A DNA stretch of 64,000 bases from Sphingobacterium deserti (GTDB lineage Bacteria > Bacteroidota > Bacteroidia > Sphingobacteriales > Sphingobacteriaceae). The notes beneath the pieces were generated by a model, which had not been told where the DNA came from, ran no database searches, and worked only from the letters and a program-made list of their open reading frames with translations. Location: NCBI RefSeq assembly GCF_000757725.1, contig NZ_JJMU01000024.1:186001-250000 (forward strand), read 5' to 3'. This document shows positions 7,403-17,096 of the stretch, one piece after another. Position 1 is the first letter of the stretch; each line of letters begins with the position of its first letter. Made by a program: the position numbers and the translations under genes.

Positions 7403-7433
7403 CAAATGTAATAGCTAGCTTATAAAATAGCAA
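7403..7433 (-). promoter_or_regulatory. Promoter of tRNA-Lys
   Basis: On the minus strand, TTG (complement of 7431-7433) and TACATTTG (complement of 7403-7410) are separated by 20 bases, matching the Bacteroidota -33/-7 pattern. The expected transcription start falls a few bases before the mature tRNA 5' end. Confidence 0.6.
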
Positions 7434-7678
7434 CGGTTTTGCTCAAATTTTTGTGATGTGATAAAGCGCTGACAAATAGGTTTTAGGTAAAAATTCAAGT
7501 GTTCCATCTTTTGATTTTCTATACTATAGGGATGTGAGCTGGTAATCCGTTCTGAAATCAACTTCCAGCACTTATATCGCCAACTAAAAAGCGATGTATC
7601 CCATAGCAATGCAAACGCTCAACTTCGTTATATGCCCGGAATTTTCTATTTTAGTCAGGTGCTACAAATCATTAAACC

Positions 7679-8344
7679 ATGAAAAATTTTCTTCTTGTAA
7701 TCGTGTTGCTCATACCCTTTTTGTTTTATAGCTGTAAATCGGCCGAGCCCATAAAAGAGGAGCGACGCAAGCAGATAAAAGCAGAACTGCGTGAAATGGT
7801 AACAATTGATCAAGTCGCAGCAAAGGTGAGAACCGGGAAATACAAAGCTTATACTGAGGGGCAATGGCAAACCTTCAAAGACAGCGTTTTTCAGACCAAC
7901 CAAAAGACCATTGAAAATTACTTTTTGCAATACGGCTATTTGGGCTATAATCAAGTCGGTAAAGAGGGCTCTAACCATTTTTGGCTATTAGTACAACATT
8001 GCGACCACGACCCAGCGTTTCAACGGCGCGTGTTAAAGGCTATGCGAAAAGCAGTAAAGAAAAAGAATGCCAACCCGGAAAACTATGCTTATCTTTTTGA
8101 TCGCGTACAAGTAAATGCTGGCGAGAAGCAGCTCTTTGGAACGCAGGTCGATTATTTGGTGAGGACGACAGGAAGGGCAATTCCGAAGATTGGTTTGCTG
8201 GATTCCGCTCGCGTCGATCAGCTCCGACAGGAACATAATCTCGGAACGCTTAAAGACTATTTAAACCTAATGACCCAAATGCATTTTCAAATGAATAAGG
8301 CATCGTACACCGCAAAGGGAATTACCAAGCCAGATTTGTACTAA
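7679..8344 (+). CDS. DUF6624-type lipoprotein
   Basis: 221 aa. The N-terminus MKNFLLVIVLLIPFLFYSC is a lipoprotein signal with lipobox FYSC, so the protein is probably membrane-anchored. The conserved middle GYLGYNQVGKEGSNHFWLLV followed by QHCDHDPAFQ matches the DUF6624 family, whose members share a GxxGxxxVGxxGSxxxWLLVQHxDxDPxFQ motif. Next comes NPENYAYLFDRVQVNAGEKQ and the block FGTQVDYLVRTTGRAIP. The biochemical function of the family is unknown. It is monocistronic, with the tRNA reading away on one side and the MFS gene about 190 bases downstream. Confidence 0.75.
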   Translation: MKNFLLVIVLLIPFLFYSCKSAEPIKEERRKQIKAELREMVTIDQVAAKVRTGKYKAYTEGQWQTFKDSVFQTNQKTIENYFLQYGYLGYNQVGKEGSNHFWLLVQHCDHDPAFQRRVLKAMRKAVKKKNANPENYAYLFDRVQVNAGEKQLFGTQVDYLVRTTGRAIPKIGLLDSARVDQLRQEHNLGTLKDYLNLMTQMHFQMNKASYTAKGITKPDLY

Positions 8345-8510
8345 GGTTCTGTTGGATTTGCTACGAAGGGGACCTATTAAAACCGCGTCTACAGCGCTGC
8401 AACGTAAATAGTGAAACGCGTATTGTGACTTTATCAGCTCGAGGCATTACCGAAATGTTAATTGCGCTGATTGCGTTGCAACTTGGTCAGTTTTTATAGG
8501 AAATTAGCTG

Positions 8511-8518
8511 TAGTTTTG
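8511..8518 (+). promoter_or_regulatory. -7 box of the MFS transporter gene
   Basis: TAGTTTTG is a perfect TAnnTTTG box, 20 bases before the ATG at 8538. The -33 part is poor (TTT at 8491-8493). Confidence 0.45.
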
Positions 8519-8537
8519 CAAGCAAACTACCAGCAGC

Positions 8538-9731
8538 ATGAATTCACTTTCGAGCAATCCACCGTTACAAAGCATGAAGGCAAGCAAACAGCGCGTCCGT
8601 CTAGCCGTTTCCCTATTTTATTTCGGCCAAGGTATAGCGTTTGCAAGCTGGGCAAGCCGTATTCCTATTATCAAAGCAAACCTTCATCTTACAGAAGCCC
8701 AGCTGGGTACGATACTGCTTATGCTTCCCGTAGGGCAACTGATGACCATGCCTATCTCGGGCAAGTTAGTTGGGAAATACGGGAGCCATCGACTGATGCC
8801 CATCGGCGCCTTATGTTACCTTTTGGTTCTTTGTAGTATTTCATTTGCAGGCAATGCCTGGCATTTGGGGGGCGCTCTATTATTGTTTGGTATTTTTGGA
8901 AACATATGCAATATCGCGGTTAACACGCAAGGTGTTTTAGCGGAGCGGATGTATGCCAAATCGATAATGTCGTCCTTTCATGGTGCCTGGAGCATTGCGG
9001 GATTCACAGGTGCATTAATCGGGTTAGCGACGCTCAATTTAAGTATTGACACCTCTACGCATTTTTATATTGTCACGGGCCTTATGCTAATCAATATTCT
9101 CATGAACCGCTCCTTCTTAATTCAAGACCAGTCGGGCGGAGCAGAGAAAAAATCTTTTTCTTTCAAACCGGATAGACTCCTTATTTCACTGGGTGTGATC
9201 GGTTTTTGTAGCATGGCTACAGAAGGAGCCATGTTTGATTGGAGTGGCGTTTATTTCCACGATATTGTCAATGCGCCTGACAGTTTAACGACGTTGGGCT
9301 ATGCGGCATTTATGGTGATGATGGCGGCAGGGCGGTTTATTGGTGATGCTGTAATTAGTAGAATAGGTCGGCAGCGGACATTACAGATTAGTGGTGTATT
9401 GATGTTTGTCGGCATGATGAGTGCCGTCGTATTTCCAACATTGATATTTTGCACGTTAGCCTTTATGCTCGTAGGACTTGGGGTGGCCTGCAATGTTCCA
9501 TCTGTTTACTCTGTAGCAGGTACGCACAAGACAATTTCTTCGGGTGTGGCGTTGGCCATGGTGTCTAGCGTCAGTTATCTTGGCTTCTTAATGGGGCCGC
9601 CGCTTATCGGATATATCGCGGAGGTACTAAATCTGCGCTACTCCTTTGGTGTATTTGCTTGCTTTGGCCTGCTTATGCTTGTATTGGCGAGTCGGTTAGC
9701 CGCATTTAAAACTCCCAAAACCAGTGAATGA
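8538..9731 (+). CDS. MFS transporter, YbjJ-like
   Basis: 397 aa with about twelve hydrophobic segments of an inner-membrane major facilitator. The first helix and loop (LAVSLFYFGQGIAFASWASR, IPIIKANLHLTEAQLGTILL) and the loop-2-type motif SGKLVGKYGSHRLMPIG resemble the FucP/YbjJ branch, proposed to export or import small sugars or inner-membrane-toxic metabolites; the substrate is unknown. The ATG at 8538 follows the -7 box; the in-frame Met at codon 13 (8574) would also leave all helices intact. It converges with the GNAT gene and has no obvious operon partner. Confidence 0.8.
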   Translation: MNSLSSNPPLQSMKASKQRVRLAVSLFYFGQGIAFASWASRIPIIKANLHLTEAQLGTILLMLPVGQLMTMPISGKLVGKYGSHRLMPIGALCYLLVLCSISFAGNAWHLGGALLLFGIFGNICNIAVNTQGVLAERMYAKSIMSSFHGAWSIAGFTGALIGLATLNLSIDTSTHFYIVTGLMLINILMNRSFLIQDQSGGAEKKSFSFKPDRLLISLGVIGFCSMATEGAMFDWSGVYFHDIVNAPDSLTTLGYAAFMVMMAAGRFIGDAVISRIGRQRTLQISGVLMFVGMMSAVVFPTLIFCTLAFMLVGLGVACNVPSVYSVAGTHKTISSGVALAMVSSVSYLGFLMGPPLIGYIAEVLNLRYSFGVFACFGLLMLVLASRLAAFKTPKTSE

Positions 9732-9837
9732 CAAGGTGGGCAAAAGCTAATAAGAAAGGTAAATTTGGCTACCACTAAACGGTTGAGAGATTATCTAAGG
9801 AATGAAGAACACGAACCAACATCTTCTCGACGAAAAG

Positions 9838-10368
9838 TTAACTAAGCTTTTTATAGAAATAGGTTGTGCTGCAAAACTCCCCATCAGGGTATAGCGCATA
9901 CTCTGGAATGTCGCCCACTTTTATCCAGCCTAGCTTTTGATAAAGGAAAGATGCCGGGCTTCCCGTTACGGTATCCAAAACAAGAATATGTTTGTTCCTT
10001 TTCTTAGCTTCTTTCTCAATAGCATGTAATAAAGCCTCGCCGATTCCTAAACGCCTTGACGCGCTATGCACATGCATTTTAGCCACATCAGCACGATGCG
10101 GTTGATTCGCCGGCTGATCAATAAGCAGTTGAACTGTCCCAATAACCGCCTTCGTTTCTGTATCTTCCGCCACTAATAAAATCACTTTTCCTGCAACCAC
10201 TCGATCGAAAACATGCTGCCAGAAAGCTGAGGCATCTTCGAAATTTAGCGATGCCATAAACCCTATAGACGCGTTGTTTCTAACCACATCTAGGGTGAGA
10301 TCGGATAATGCGGAGCATAGAGCTTCGTCTCCCGCAGTTATTTGCCTTATCGTATAGTTTCTTCTCAT
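9838..10368 (-). CDS. GNAT family N-acetyltransferase
   Basis: 176 aa. The acetyl-CoA-binding motif A is visible as MHVHSASRRLGIGEALLHAI (about residues 105-124) with R-R-L-G-I-G in the pyrophosphate loop, preceded by the beta-4 strand VIGTVQLLID and followed by a typical motif B (ILVLDTVTGSPASFLYQKLG WIKVG region). The length is normal. The substrate cannot be read from the sequence; close relatives are annotated as general small-molecule or protein acetyltransferases. It is transcribed toward the MFS gene, alone. Confidence 0.85.
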   Translation of the reverse strand: MRRNYTIRQITAGDEALCSALSDLTLDVVRNNASIGFMASLNFEDASAFWQHVFDRVVAGKVILLVAEDTETKAVIGTVQLLIDQPANQPHRADVAKMHVHSASRRLGIGEALLHAIEKEAKKRNKHILVLDTVTGSPASFLYQKLGWIKVGDIPEYALYPDGEFCSTTYFYKKLS

Positions 10369-11236
10369 ATTTCGCTTTAAAAATAGTTTGCGTGTTTAAA
10401 TAAAAAGGTGCCTTGAGGGTAATAACAACAGCTTATTCGCCTCTACATAGTGAAGCCATAAGTCGTCATTCCATCACTCCAAAACAATCGCGGCGGTAGA
10501 TGACTATTCTACAAACTTTCGACTGGCCGACGTATTATTCCCTTCAAGATATGGATTATTTAGTTACCGCGGATCAAAACTCTTTCTAACCTTTAAACAG
10601 CTGAGTCTGCGACAGCAATTAGCAATCATATGTCATGTGCTAATAGGAAAAACCCAAAAATTTATCTACTAATTTGGTAGATTAAATTTAATGTCGTTTA
10701 TTTGTTTCTCCAAACTACATGATCTATAGAAAAACTATGCATTCATCTAACTTTATCTTATTACTAGCATCCAGCAACACCTTTTCGAAATCTAATAAGC
10801 CGAAACATAATGCTATTCTCACATCTTTAGGCGTCCGAATGCGCCAGCGGTCAAATGATTGTTTACCTAAATAGTCGTATTTGATCGCTCATCTATCCGT
10901 GCGTTAACATCAAATCAGCTTATCACAGTTGGATTCCCGGAGTCTTTATTTGCGTTCTTGAACAGCAGGCTATTAAGATACACGGTTTGTTACGTGCATG
11001 ATTTAACAACTTCTGTAAAAAGAACGTTCATTCTGGATTAAAAAACGTGTGTAGGACGGAAGTCAGATTATTTAATTAGTCAAAATACTGCCTGATTTTT
11101 CACAGCTCGTACGGGAATACATGTGATTGGCATCTTGTACCTAGCTTGATCAATAAATAACGGATTAATTATCTAACGTTAAATGCTTAAAAAAGATAAT
11201 CACACAAAATTTTCCGATTACTCATTTCAAAAATTA
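10369..11236 (+). other. Long intergenic region before the first susC
   Basis: About 870 bases with no convincing coding frame on either strand. It is AT-rich with scattered stops and no tRNA-like fold. I see one short inverted repeat (10664-10682) and no clear TAnnTTTG box near the susC start. It may hold a distal control region or a decayed gene. Confidence 0.5.
10664..10682. repeat. Inverted repeat ATCTAC-N7-GTAGAT
   Basis: Perfect 6-bp arms with a 7-base centre TAATTTG, about 570 bases upstream of susC. It could be a protein-binding site; it may also be chance in AT-rich DNA. Confidence 0.3.
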
Positions 11237-14200
11237 ATGTCAAAAAAACTCATATACTCCATATTGATCCTTGTATGCTTAGCCTCGGTTTCTGTGGCAT
11301 TTGCTCAAACATCGCGACAAGGTACTATCGTAGAAGCTGCAACCGGTAAGCCTATCGGCGATGCCACTGTTACGATCAAAGGAACACAAAGACAAACCAA
11401 TACAAATGCCAACGGGCGTTTCACCTTAGAAAAGGTGGCGAGCGGAAGCACGTTAATCATCAGTTCTATAGGTTACAGCAGTCTGGAAATTCCTGCTGAA
11501 AGCGATCTTTCCGCTATACAATTAACACCGTCTACAAAAGATCTGGATGAAGTGGTGGTGATCGCCTACGGGACGTCGAAAAAGTCAGACTTTACAGGTT
11601 CCGTTTCTACAATTAGCGGTGAACAACTGCAGCGCGCTCAAGTAAGCAGTATCTCAAAGGCATTACAAGGCTTGGCGCCGGGCTTGCAATCGGTATCCAG
11701 CAGCGGGCAGCCGGGCACTGATGCAACGATCAGAATTCGTGGTATTGGGTCTATCAATGCATCCAGCGATCCGCTTTACGTTGTCGATGGTGTACCCTAC
11801 GGTGGAAGTTTAAGCGCTATCAATCCGGCCGATGTGGAATCCATCAGTGTACTGAAAGATGCTACAGCCAGCGCACTATATGGATCAAGAGCCGCTAATG
11901 GCGTGATACTGGTCACGACAAAACAAGGCCGCTCGGGCGTGAAGCCAGCCGTTGATGCACGTTTTACGCAGGGATACTCATCAAGAGCAGTAAGAGATTA
12001 TGAACACTTGAGCACAAACCAATACTTCGAGCTGTATTGGGAAGGCTTGTACAATCAGCTGGTTGCTACAAACACGCCAGCTACAGCTGCGCAACTGGCG
12101 AGCGGCCGTGTCGTGCAAGAGTTGGGAATCAACCCGTATGGTGCAAATTTCCCTCAGCCAGTTGGTGCAGACGGAAAGATCGTGAGTGGAGCAACGCCTC
12201 TATGGAATGATAACTGGCAACGCGAACTCGAACAATTGGCTCCACGGACGGAAGCAACCCTAAATATCAGTGGCGGAGGAGAGAATAACCAATATTATAT
12301 ATCGGGCAATTACCTGAATGATCAAGGCATCGGTGTAGGATCGGGAAACCGTCGCTACAACATTCGGAGCAACAGCACCGTCAATGTGACACCTTGGCTT
12401 GATGTAGGTGTCAACGTATCCGCTACAGCAACCAAACAAGATTACCCCCAATCCGAGGATAGTCAAGTATCCAATGTTATTAATTTTGGACGTCGTTTAC
12501 CTTCCTTCTATCCGGTGTATGCGCGAAACCCAGACGGCTCTTATGTTACGGACGGTAGCAACGAACGCGTGATTGATTTTGGATCTTACAGGCCGAGTGC
12601 TGCTAATCCAAATTGGAACTTGCTTGGCACATATGACCTTGATCTGCGTGAAACATTAAAAGATGAAGTATCTACACGGGCCTTTGTGCAAGTGAAAATA
12701 TCTGATAATTTTTCTTTTAGAAGTTCCTATAATATCGATTACCGAAACCAGACTGGTCACAACTACACAAATCCGCTACTTGGAGGCTCCGCTAATATCA
12801 ATGGTTCAGTTTCAAAGAGCAATGCGCGAAACGTTTCGTGGACGCAAAACAACATCTTGACGTATGACAAGAGCTTCGAAACAGGTCACGGACTGAAGGT
12901 GTTGGTAGGACAAGAGCTGTTCAATTACAACTCCCGAAGCTTTAATGGTAGTAGACAAAACTTCGTATTACCATACCTTTACGAGCCGGTTGCGGCTTCG
13001 CAGCTGAATAGCTTTACCGGATCATCCCAAGATCATCGCATCTTAAGTTTTTTGGGCCGGGTAGAGTATGATTATAATAAGCGGTATCTATTTACCGGCT
13101 CTCTGCGTACCGACGGAACTTCCCGTTTCTCACCCGAACAGCGTTGGGGAACATTTTGGTCATTGGGCGGTGCCTGGAAGCTTGCGGAAGAGGGCTTTTT
13201 GCGCGAATCCAGCTGGATCAACCTGCTTAACCTGAAGGGTAGCTATGGCGGTCAGGGCAATGATAACATAGGAACCTACTACGCCTATGAAGCTCTCTAT
13301 GCGATAGCCAACAACTTGGGTGAAGGTGGGGTCAGACCATCGCGCTTACCTACACCGGGCTTAAAATGGGAAACAAATTTAAACCTAAATGTCGGCGTAG
13401 ATTTCGGATTGTTTAACAATCGCCTTAGCGGAACATTGGAATTTTTTGATAGAAGATCCAAAGACTTGCTTTTCTCCAGACCACTACCGCCCTCCAGTGG
13501 GTTTTCAGCAATTGACGAGAACGTCGGAAGCTTAAAAAACACTGGGTTTGAGCTAGATCTGAGAGCTACGGCGATCCGTTCTGCAGACTTTCATTGGGAC
13601 ATTGCTTTCAATATTGCCCATTTCCGAAATAAGATTACATCGCTTCCTCAAAAACAGATTATCAGTGGTACGAAAAGATTGGAAGTCGGGAAATCGGTGT
13701 ATGACTTCTGGCTGCGAGATTGGGCAGGCGTGGATCCAGCAAATGGAAATCCGCTTTGGTACCAAGATATCACGGAGCCTGATGCAAACGGTGTTCAACA
13801 GGTCGTTGGTAAAACCACGACAAGTAACTATTCAGCGGCCACATTCTATTACACGGGTAGTTCCCTTCCTGATGTGTATGGGGGACTAACCAATACATTT
13901 GGATACAAGGGCTTCGAACTATCGTTTCTCTTTAGCTACAGCATAGGTGGGAAAATATTAGATGGTGATATTCCGGCTTTATACCATAATGGTACGGCAG
14001 GTGTAGCTTGGCACAAAGACATGGTAAACCGATGGACAGCAGACAACACCGAAACGGATGTACCTCGGCTAGGGGGCGCAAGCGCACAAGCAGCTAGCCA
14101 GTCAACACGGTTTTTATATGATGCATCCTACGTGCGCTTGAGAAACCTAAGTTTGAGCTATACCTTTCCAACACGTATCGCAAATAGATTGGGGCTGGGA

Positions 14201-14347
14201 AGACTAAGTGCCAATCTACTGGGAGAAAATTTACTTACGTTCTTCGGACATGAGGGAATGGATCCAGAGCAGTCGGTAGGCGGAACAACTTATTTCCGGT
14301 ATCCTGCTATGCGTGTCGTCTCTGGCGGAATAAATTTTGGATTTTAA
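11237..14347 (+). CDS. SusC/RagA-type TonB-dependent outer-membrane transporter (pectin locus)
   Basis: About 1036 aa from the ATG at 11237, which opens directly on a signal peptide (MSKKLIYSILILVCLASVSV, then AFAQ); an upstream ATG at 11183 would add 18 residues before it. After the signal comes a CarboxypepD_reg-like beta-sandwich domain (GTIVEAATGKPIGDATVTIK), the SusC connector DLDEVVVIAYGTSKKSDFTG, the plug domain with IRIRGIGSINASSDPLYVVD and the 22-strand barrel ending in ...INFGF. No STN domain is present, so it is not wired to a FecR/ECF pair. It forms the barrel under the SusD lid encoded 36 bases downstream and should import oligogalacturonides or rhamnogalacturonan fragments, judged from the genes around it. 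Confidence 0.93.
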   Translation: MSKKLIYSILILVCLASVSVAFAQTSRQGTIVEAATGKPIGDATVTIKGTQRQTNTNANGRFTLEKVASGSTLIISSIGYSSLEIPAESDLSAIQLTPSTKDLDEVVVIAYGTSKKSDFTGSVSTISGEQLQRAQVSSISKALQGLAPGLQSVSSSGQPGTDATIRIRGIGSINASSDPLYVVDGVPYGGSLSAINPADVESISVLKDATASALYGSRAANGVILVTTKQGRSGVKPAVDARFTQGYSSRAVRDYEHLSTNQYFELYWEGLYNQLVATNTPATAAQLASGRVVQELGINPYGANFPQPVGADGKIVSGATPLWNDNWQRELEQLAPRTEATLNISGGGENNQYYISGNYLNDQGIGVGSGNRRYNIRSNSTVNVTPWLDVGVNVSATATKQDYPQSEDSQVSNVINFGRRLPSFYPVYARNPDGSYVTDGSNERVIDFGSYRPSAANPNWNLLGTYDLDLRETLKDEVSTRAFVQVKISDNFSFRSSYNIDYRNQTGHNYTNPLLGGSANINGSVSKSNARNVSWTQNNILTYDKSFETGHGLKVLVGQELFNYNSRSFNGSRQNFVLPYLYEPVAASQLNSFTGSSQDHRILSFLGRVEYDYNKRYLFTGSLRTDGTSRFSPEQRWGTFWSLGGAWKLAEEGFLRESSWINLLNLKGSYGGQGNDNIGTYYAYEALYAIANNLGEGGVRPSRLPTPGLKWETNLNLNVGVDFGLFNNRLSGTLEFFDRRSKDLLFSRPLPPSSGFSAIDENVGSLKNTGFELDLRATAIRSADFHWDIAFNIAHFRNKITSLPQKQIISGTKRLEVGKSVYDFWLRDWAGVDPANGNPLWYQDITEPDANGVQQVVGKTTTSNYSAATFYYTGSSLPDVYGGLTNTFGYKGFELSFLFSYSIGGKILDGDIPALYHNGTAGVAWHKDMVNRWTADNTETDVPRLGGASAQAASQSTRFLYDASYVRLRNLSLSYTFPTRIANRLGLGRLSANLLGENLLTFFGHEGMDPEQSVGGTTYFRYPAMRVVSGGINFGF

Positions 14348-14382
14348 AATCAATCATATCTTATCAATAAAGGAAAAATAAC

Positions 14383-15915
14383 ATGCATAAGAATATATAC
14401 CGACTTTTTACGTTTCTGTTTCTTGTTACCGGATTTAGTTCCTGTGATGATTACCTGGATACCATACCGACGACCTCTGTACCAGAATCTGTTGTCATTG
14501 ACAATGTGGAAAATTTACAGACGCTGCTAAACGGTACATGGAGTACCTATATGGATACCTATTTTACATTCGCTAACCCCGGATACGCCTCTATCTTGCG
14601 TGCGAGTGATGCAATGGGAAACGACGTCGCTGTGGTTCGTGGGCGTTATGGATACCTTAGCCCGTATGACTATTTGGAGATGCATACACGTGTTGGCACG
14701 CGCGTAAATGCCTTTTGGAGCATCTTGTATACGGCCATTAACTCCAATAACATTATACTAGCCAATGTCGACAACATTCCCGGTGATGATGCGTTAAGAC
14801 AGCAGCTCAAAGGACAGTCCTTGGCTTTTCGGGCACATAGTTATTTAACGCTTGCTTCGTTTTATCAATTGAGCTACCAAAAGGATCCAAATGCAAAAAC
14901 GGCACCCATCTATACCGAACCTACCGGTCCGCAAACGGTTGGAAACCCAAAAGCTACATTAAAAGAAATTTTTGATTTAGTGATCCGCGATCTGACAGCG
15001 GCTGAAGCGCTGTTGGAAGGGTATCAAAGGCCATCCTCGCAGAAGTACAAAATAAATAAACAGGTGGTGCAAGCGCTGCTTGCCCGCGCGTACTTGCAAA
15101 CAGGCAATTGGGAAGCAGCTGCACAAAAAGCGGGGGAGGCTCGTACAGGTTATCCCCTCATGTCGGGTGAAGAATATGGCGCTGGATTTAACGATCTGAC
15201 CAATGCAGAATGGATCTGGGGGCATGGGCAGCGCCCCGATCAAAGCGTGGCCAGCTATCACTTCCATTTTTTAGATGTAACGACGCCCGCATCGTATTAC
15301 TATAGTTTTATGGCAGACCCTCATTTTAAAGAATATTTTGAAGAGCAAGATGTGCGGTCAAGGCTTTTTTCATGGGATAATGCGGCACCGGCGCGATATG
15401 GGTTGTTACGCTATGCAAAATTTAAATTTCGGGAGGATATGACTGGTGATATTGTTCTTATACGTGCTGCCGAAACCTATTTAATTCAGGCCGAAGCCTA
15501 TGCGAGACTAAATAGGCTGGAGGAGTCCGCTGCGGCGCTGAACCAGCTCCGCGTGGCTAGAAACGCAACGGCATTATCCTTGGTAGGCAGGTCACAAAAC
15601 GAGGTGATTGCGGAAGTGCTCCTGGAACGCCGAAAAGAGCTGTGGGGTGAAGGTTTTGCTCTTGCTGATATTATCAGAACACAAGGCAAAGTCGAACGTA
15701 AGGCATATACAACGGTTAATCCACAAGGCGAAGCAGTACCCGTACGCGTCACGATCACCTTGCCTGACGGCAGAACGCAGACCGTAAATGCGATAGGACA
15801 TACGACAACACGTACGGAAAATAATGCCGGCCCGGAATTTACAGTGAACAGCCCGTATTATATTTTCGGGATTCCGGAAAATGAATCGAACAATAACCCA
15901 AATTTGAATAACTAA
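14383..15915 (+). CDS. SusD/RagB family glycan-binding lipoprotein
   Basis: 510 aa. Lipoprotein signal MHKNIYRLFTFLFLVTGFSS with Cys next (lipobox FSSC), then DDYLDTIPTTSVPESVVIDN typical of SusD N-termini. TPR-like helices follow (LAFRAHSYLTLASFYQLSYQ, QALLARAYLQTGNWEAAAQK), and the C-terminal block LLERRKELWGEGFALADIIR is the strongly conserved SusD signature. It sits on the cell surface as the hinged lid of the upstream SusC. A ~190-residue C-terminal segment contains the uncommon stretch VRVTITLPDGRTQTVNAIGH. It is the last gene of the susCD unit and is followed by paired hairpins. Confidence 0.92.
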   Translation: MHKNIYRLFTFLFLVTGFSSCDDYLDTIPTTSVPESVVIDNVENLQTLLNGTWSTYMDTYFTFANPGYASILRASDAMGNDVAVVRGRYGYLSPYDYLEMHTRVGTRVNAFWSILYTAINSNNIILANVDNIPGDDALRQQLKGQSLAFRAHSYLTLASFYQLSYQKDPNAKTAPIYTEPTGPQTVGNPKATLKEIFDLVIRDLTAAEALLEGYQRPSSQKYKINKQVVQALLARAYLQTGNWEAAAQKAGEARTGYPLMSGEEYGAGFNDLTNAEWIWGHGQRPDQSVASYHFHFLDVTTPASYYYSFMADPHFKEYFEEQDVRSRLFSWDNAAPARYGLLRYAKFKFREDMTGDIVLIRAAETYLIQAEAYARLNRLEESAAALNQLRVARNATALSLVGRSQNEVIAEVLLERRKELWGEGFALADIIRTQGKVERKAYTTVNPQGEAVPVRVTITLPDGRTQTVNAIGHTTTRTENNAGPEFTVNSPYYIFGIPENESNNNPNLNN

Positions 15916-15972
15916 GGGCGGATTAAAGACGCCCAAAAACAACATCAGTTCCCCTGCCATTTGGTGGGGGAA
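15916..15972. terminator. Two hairpins between susD and lacI (bidirectional terminator)
   Basis: GGGCG/CGCCC (15916-15934) directly after the susD stop, and TTCCCC/GGGGAA (15949-15972) followed by TATTATTTTC, between convergent genes. On the minus strand the second hairpin is followed by a T-rich stretch after a short gap. Confidence 0.5.
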
Positions 15973-15974
15973 TA

Positions 15975-16985
15975 TTATTTTCTTTCGATCAGTGTGGTGG
16001 GTAATACCACCGTTTGGAAGTCGGTATCAGCTTGCTTGGATTCAATTTGTTGAATAAGAAGTTCCGCTGCACGTTGCCCCATGTCGAAAGCCGGCTGTCG
16101 TATAGCGGTAATTGTCGGTGAAAAGATGTTTACAACTTTTGAATTGGTAAATCCTGCGATGGCAATATGGTCTAGCTTATGGCTATCCTGCTCATTCATT
16201 GCTTGGAGATAACCCGTTGTCAATTTATCGCCCGATATGAAAATCCCATCATAATCCTGATCGCGTAATTCCATCACAACCTTTTCAAGCTCATCTTGGT
16301 GCAGGCCACCATATTCGCAGTATTTTACTAGCGCAGGGTTGAAGTCAAGGTTATGCGCTAGCAAACCCATTTTATAACCTTCTAGCCTTTCTTTCGTAAT
16401 AGATAGCTTTTTTGCGCCGGTTACATGGGCTATCTTTTTGCAGCCTTTTTTAGACAGGTAGTTTACAGCATCATATCCGCCCTGCTTATTATCCGCAATC
16501 ACTTTATGCGAGCGAATTTGCGCAGGGACACGATCAAAAAAAACGATAGGGAAGCCCTTATCCATTAGGCTTTCAAGGTATGAACAGTCACTCGTCTCAG
16601 CAGAAAGGGCCATAAGTAGCCCATCGGTCGACCGTGAGTAAAGGTGTTCCACATTAAGCCGCTCGCGCTCCGCAGATTCATGCGTCTGTGAGATAACGAC
16701 CTGATAATTTTTGCTGTAGGCAACGGATTCGATACCGTCAATCACTTGGGAAAAGAAATTATTTGCTATTTCGCTAACTATAATCCCGATACTGTAGCTC
16801 TTTCGTTCTTTTAAGCTGCGCGCGATAGGGTTCGCCCGGTAATTAATCTTCTCTGCATAAGCCAACACGATTTGCTTTGTCTCTGTGCTTATCTCGTAAC
16901 TGTCCCGCAAGGCTCGAGAGACCGTTGAAGGCGAGAGGTTTAAAGCTCTGGCAATATCTTTTATCGTGTAGTTTTCGAAGGCCAT
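15975..16985 (-). CDS. LacI family transcriptional regulator (pectin locus)
   Basis: 336 aa. The N-terminal HTH is complete: YTIKDIARALNLSPSTVSRA (about residues 6-25) followed by LRDSYEISTETKQIVLAYA and the hinge helix NPIARSLKERKS. A periplasmic-binding-protein-type sensor domain follows (SIGIIVSEIANNFFSQVIDG through the C-terminal VVLPTTLIERK). Such proteins bind palindromes with a central CpG and respond to a pathway sugar, here probably KDG or a uronate. It lies between the susCD unit and the gapN-exuT genes, so it is the prime candidate regulator of the pectin genes. A short palindrome ATTACGTAAT (16995-17004) just upstream could be an autoregulatory site. Confidence 0.9.
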   Translation of the reverse strand: MAFENYTIKDIARALNLSPSTVSRALRDSYEISTETKQIVLAYAEKINYRANPIARSLKERKSYSIGIIVSEIANNFFSQVIDGIESVAYSKNYQVVISQTHESAERERLNVEHLYSRSTDGLLMALSAETSDCSYLESLMDKGFPIVFFDRVPAQIRSHKVIADNKQGGYDAVNYLSKKGCKKIAHVTGAKKLSITKERLEGYKMGLLAHNLDFNPALVKYCEYGGLHQDELEKVVMELRDQDYDGIFISGDKLTTGYLQAMNEQDSHKLDHIAIAGFTNSKVVNIFSPTITAIRQPAFDMGQRAAELLIQQIESKQADTDFQTVVLPTTLIERK

Positions 16986-17055
16986 CTGCGTAAAATTACG
17001 TAATGATACCCAAAATAGACGAGAAAGGCAAGCATGGACACGCTAGAGCAAATAA

Positions 17056-17083
17056 GTGCGGGCAACATTGCTGTTACCCGCAC
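17056..17083 (-). terminator. Hairpin downstream of gapN
   Basis: GTGCGGGCAACA and TGTTACCCGCAC pair with one G-T wobble around a 4-base loop. It lies 14 bases beyond the gapN stop. On the minus strand it is followed only by TTATTTG, so the U-tract is weak, but the position between gapN and lacI fits a terminator. Confidence 0.45.
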
Positions 17084-17096
17084 AAAAAAGAAAAAA

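Noticed and set aside
7415..7609. Minus-strand frame of 64 codons between the tRNA promoter and the DUF6624 gene
   Set aside because: It ends inside the tRNA promoter region, has poor composition and no signal or domain.
8471..8836. Plus-strand frame of 121 codons overlapping the MFS gene start
   Set aside because: It is out of frame with the clear MFS transporter and is basic and low in structure, as expected for a shadow.
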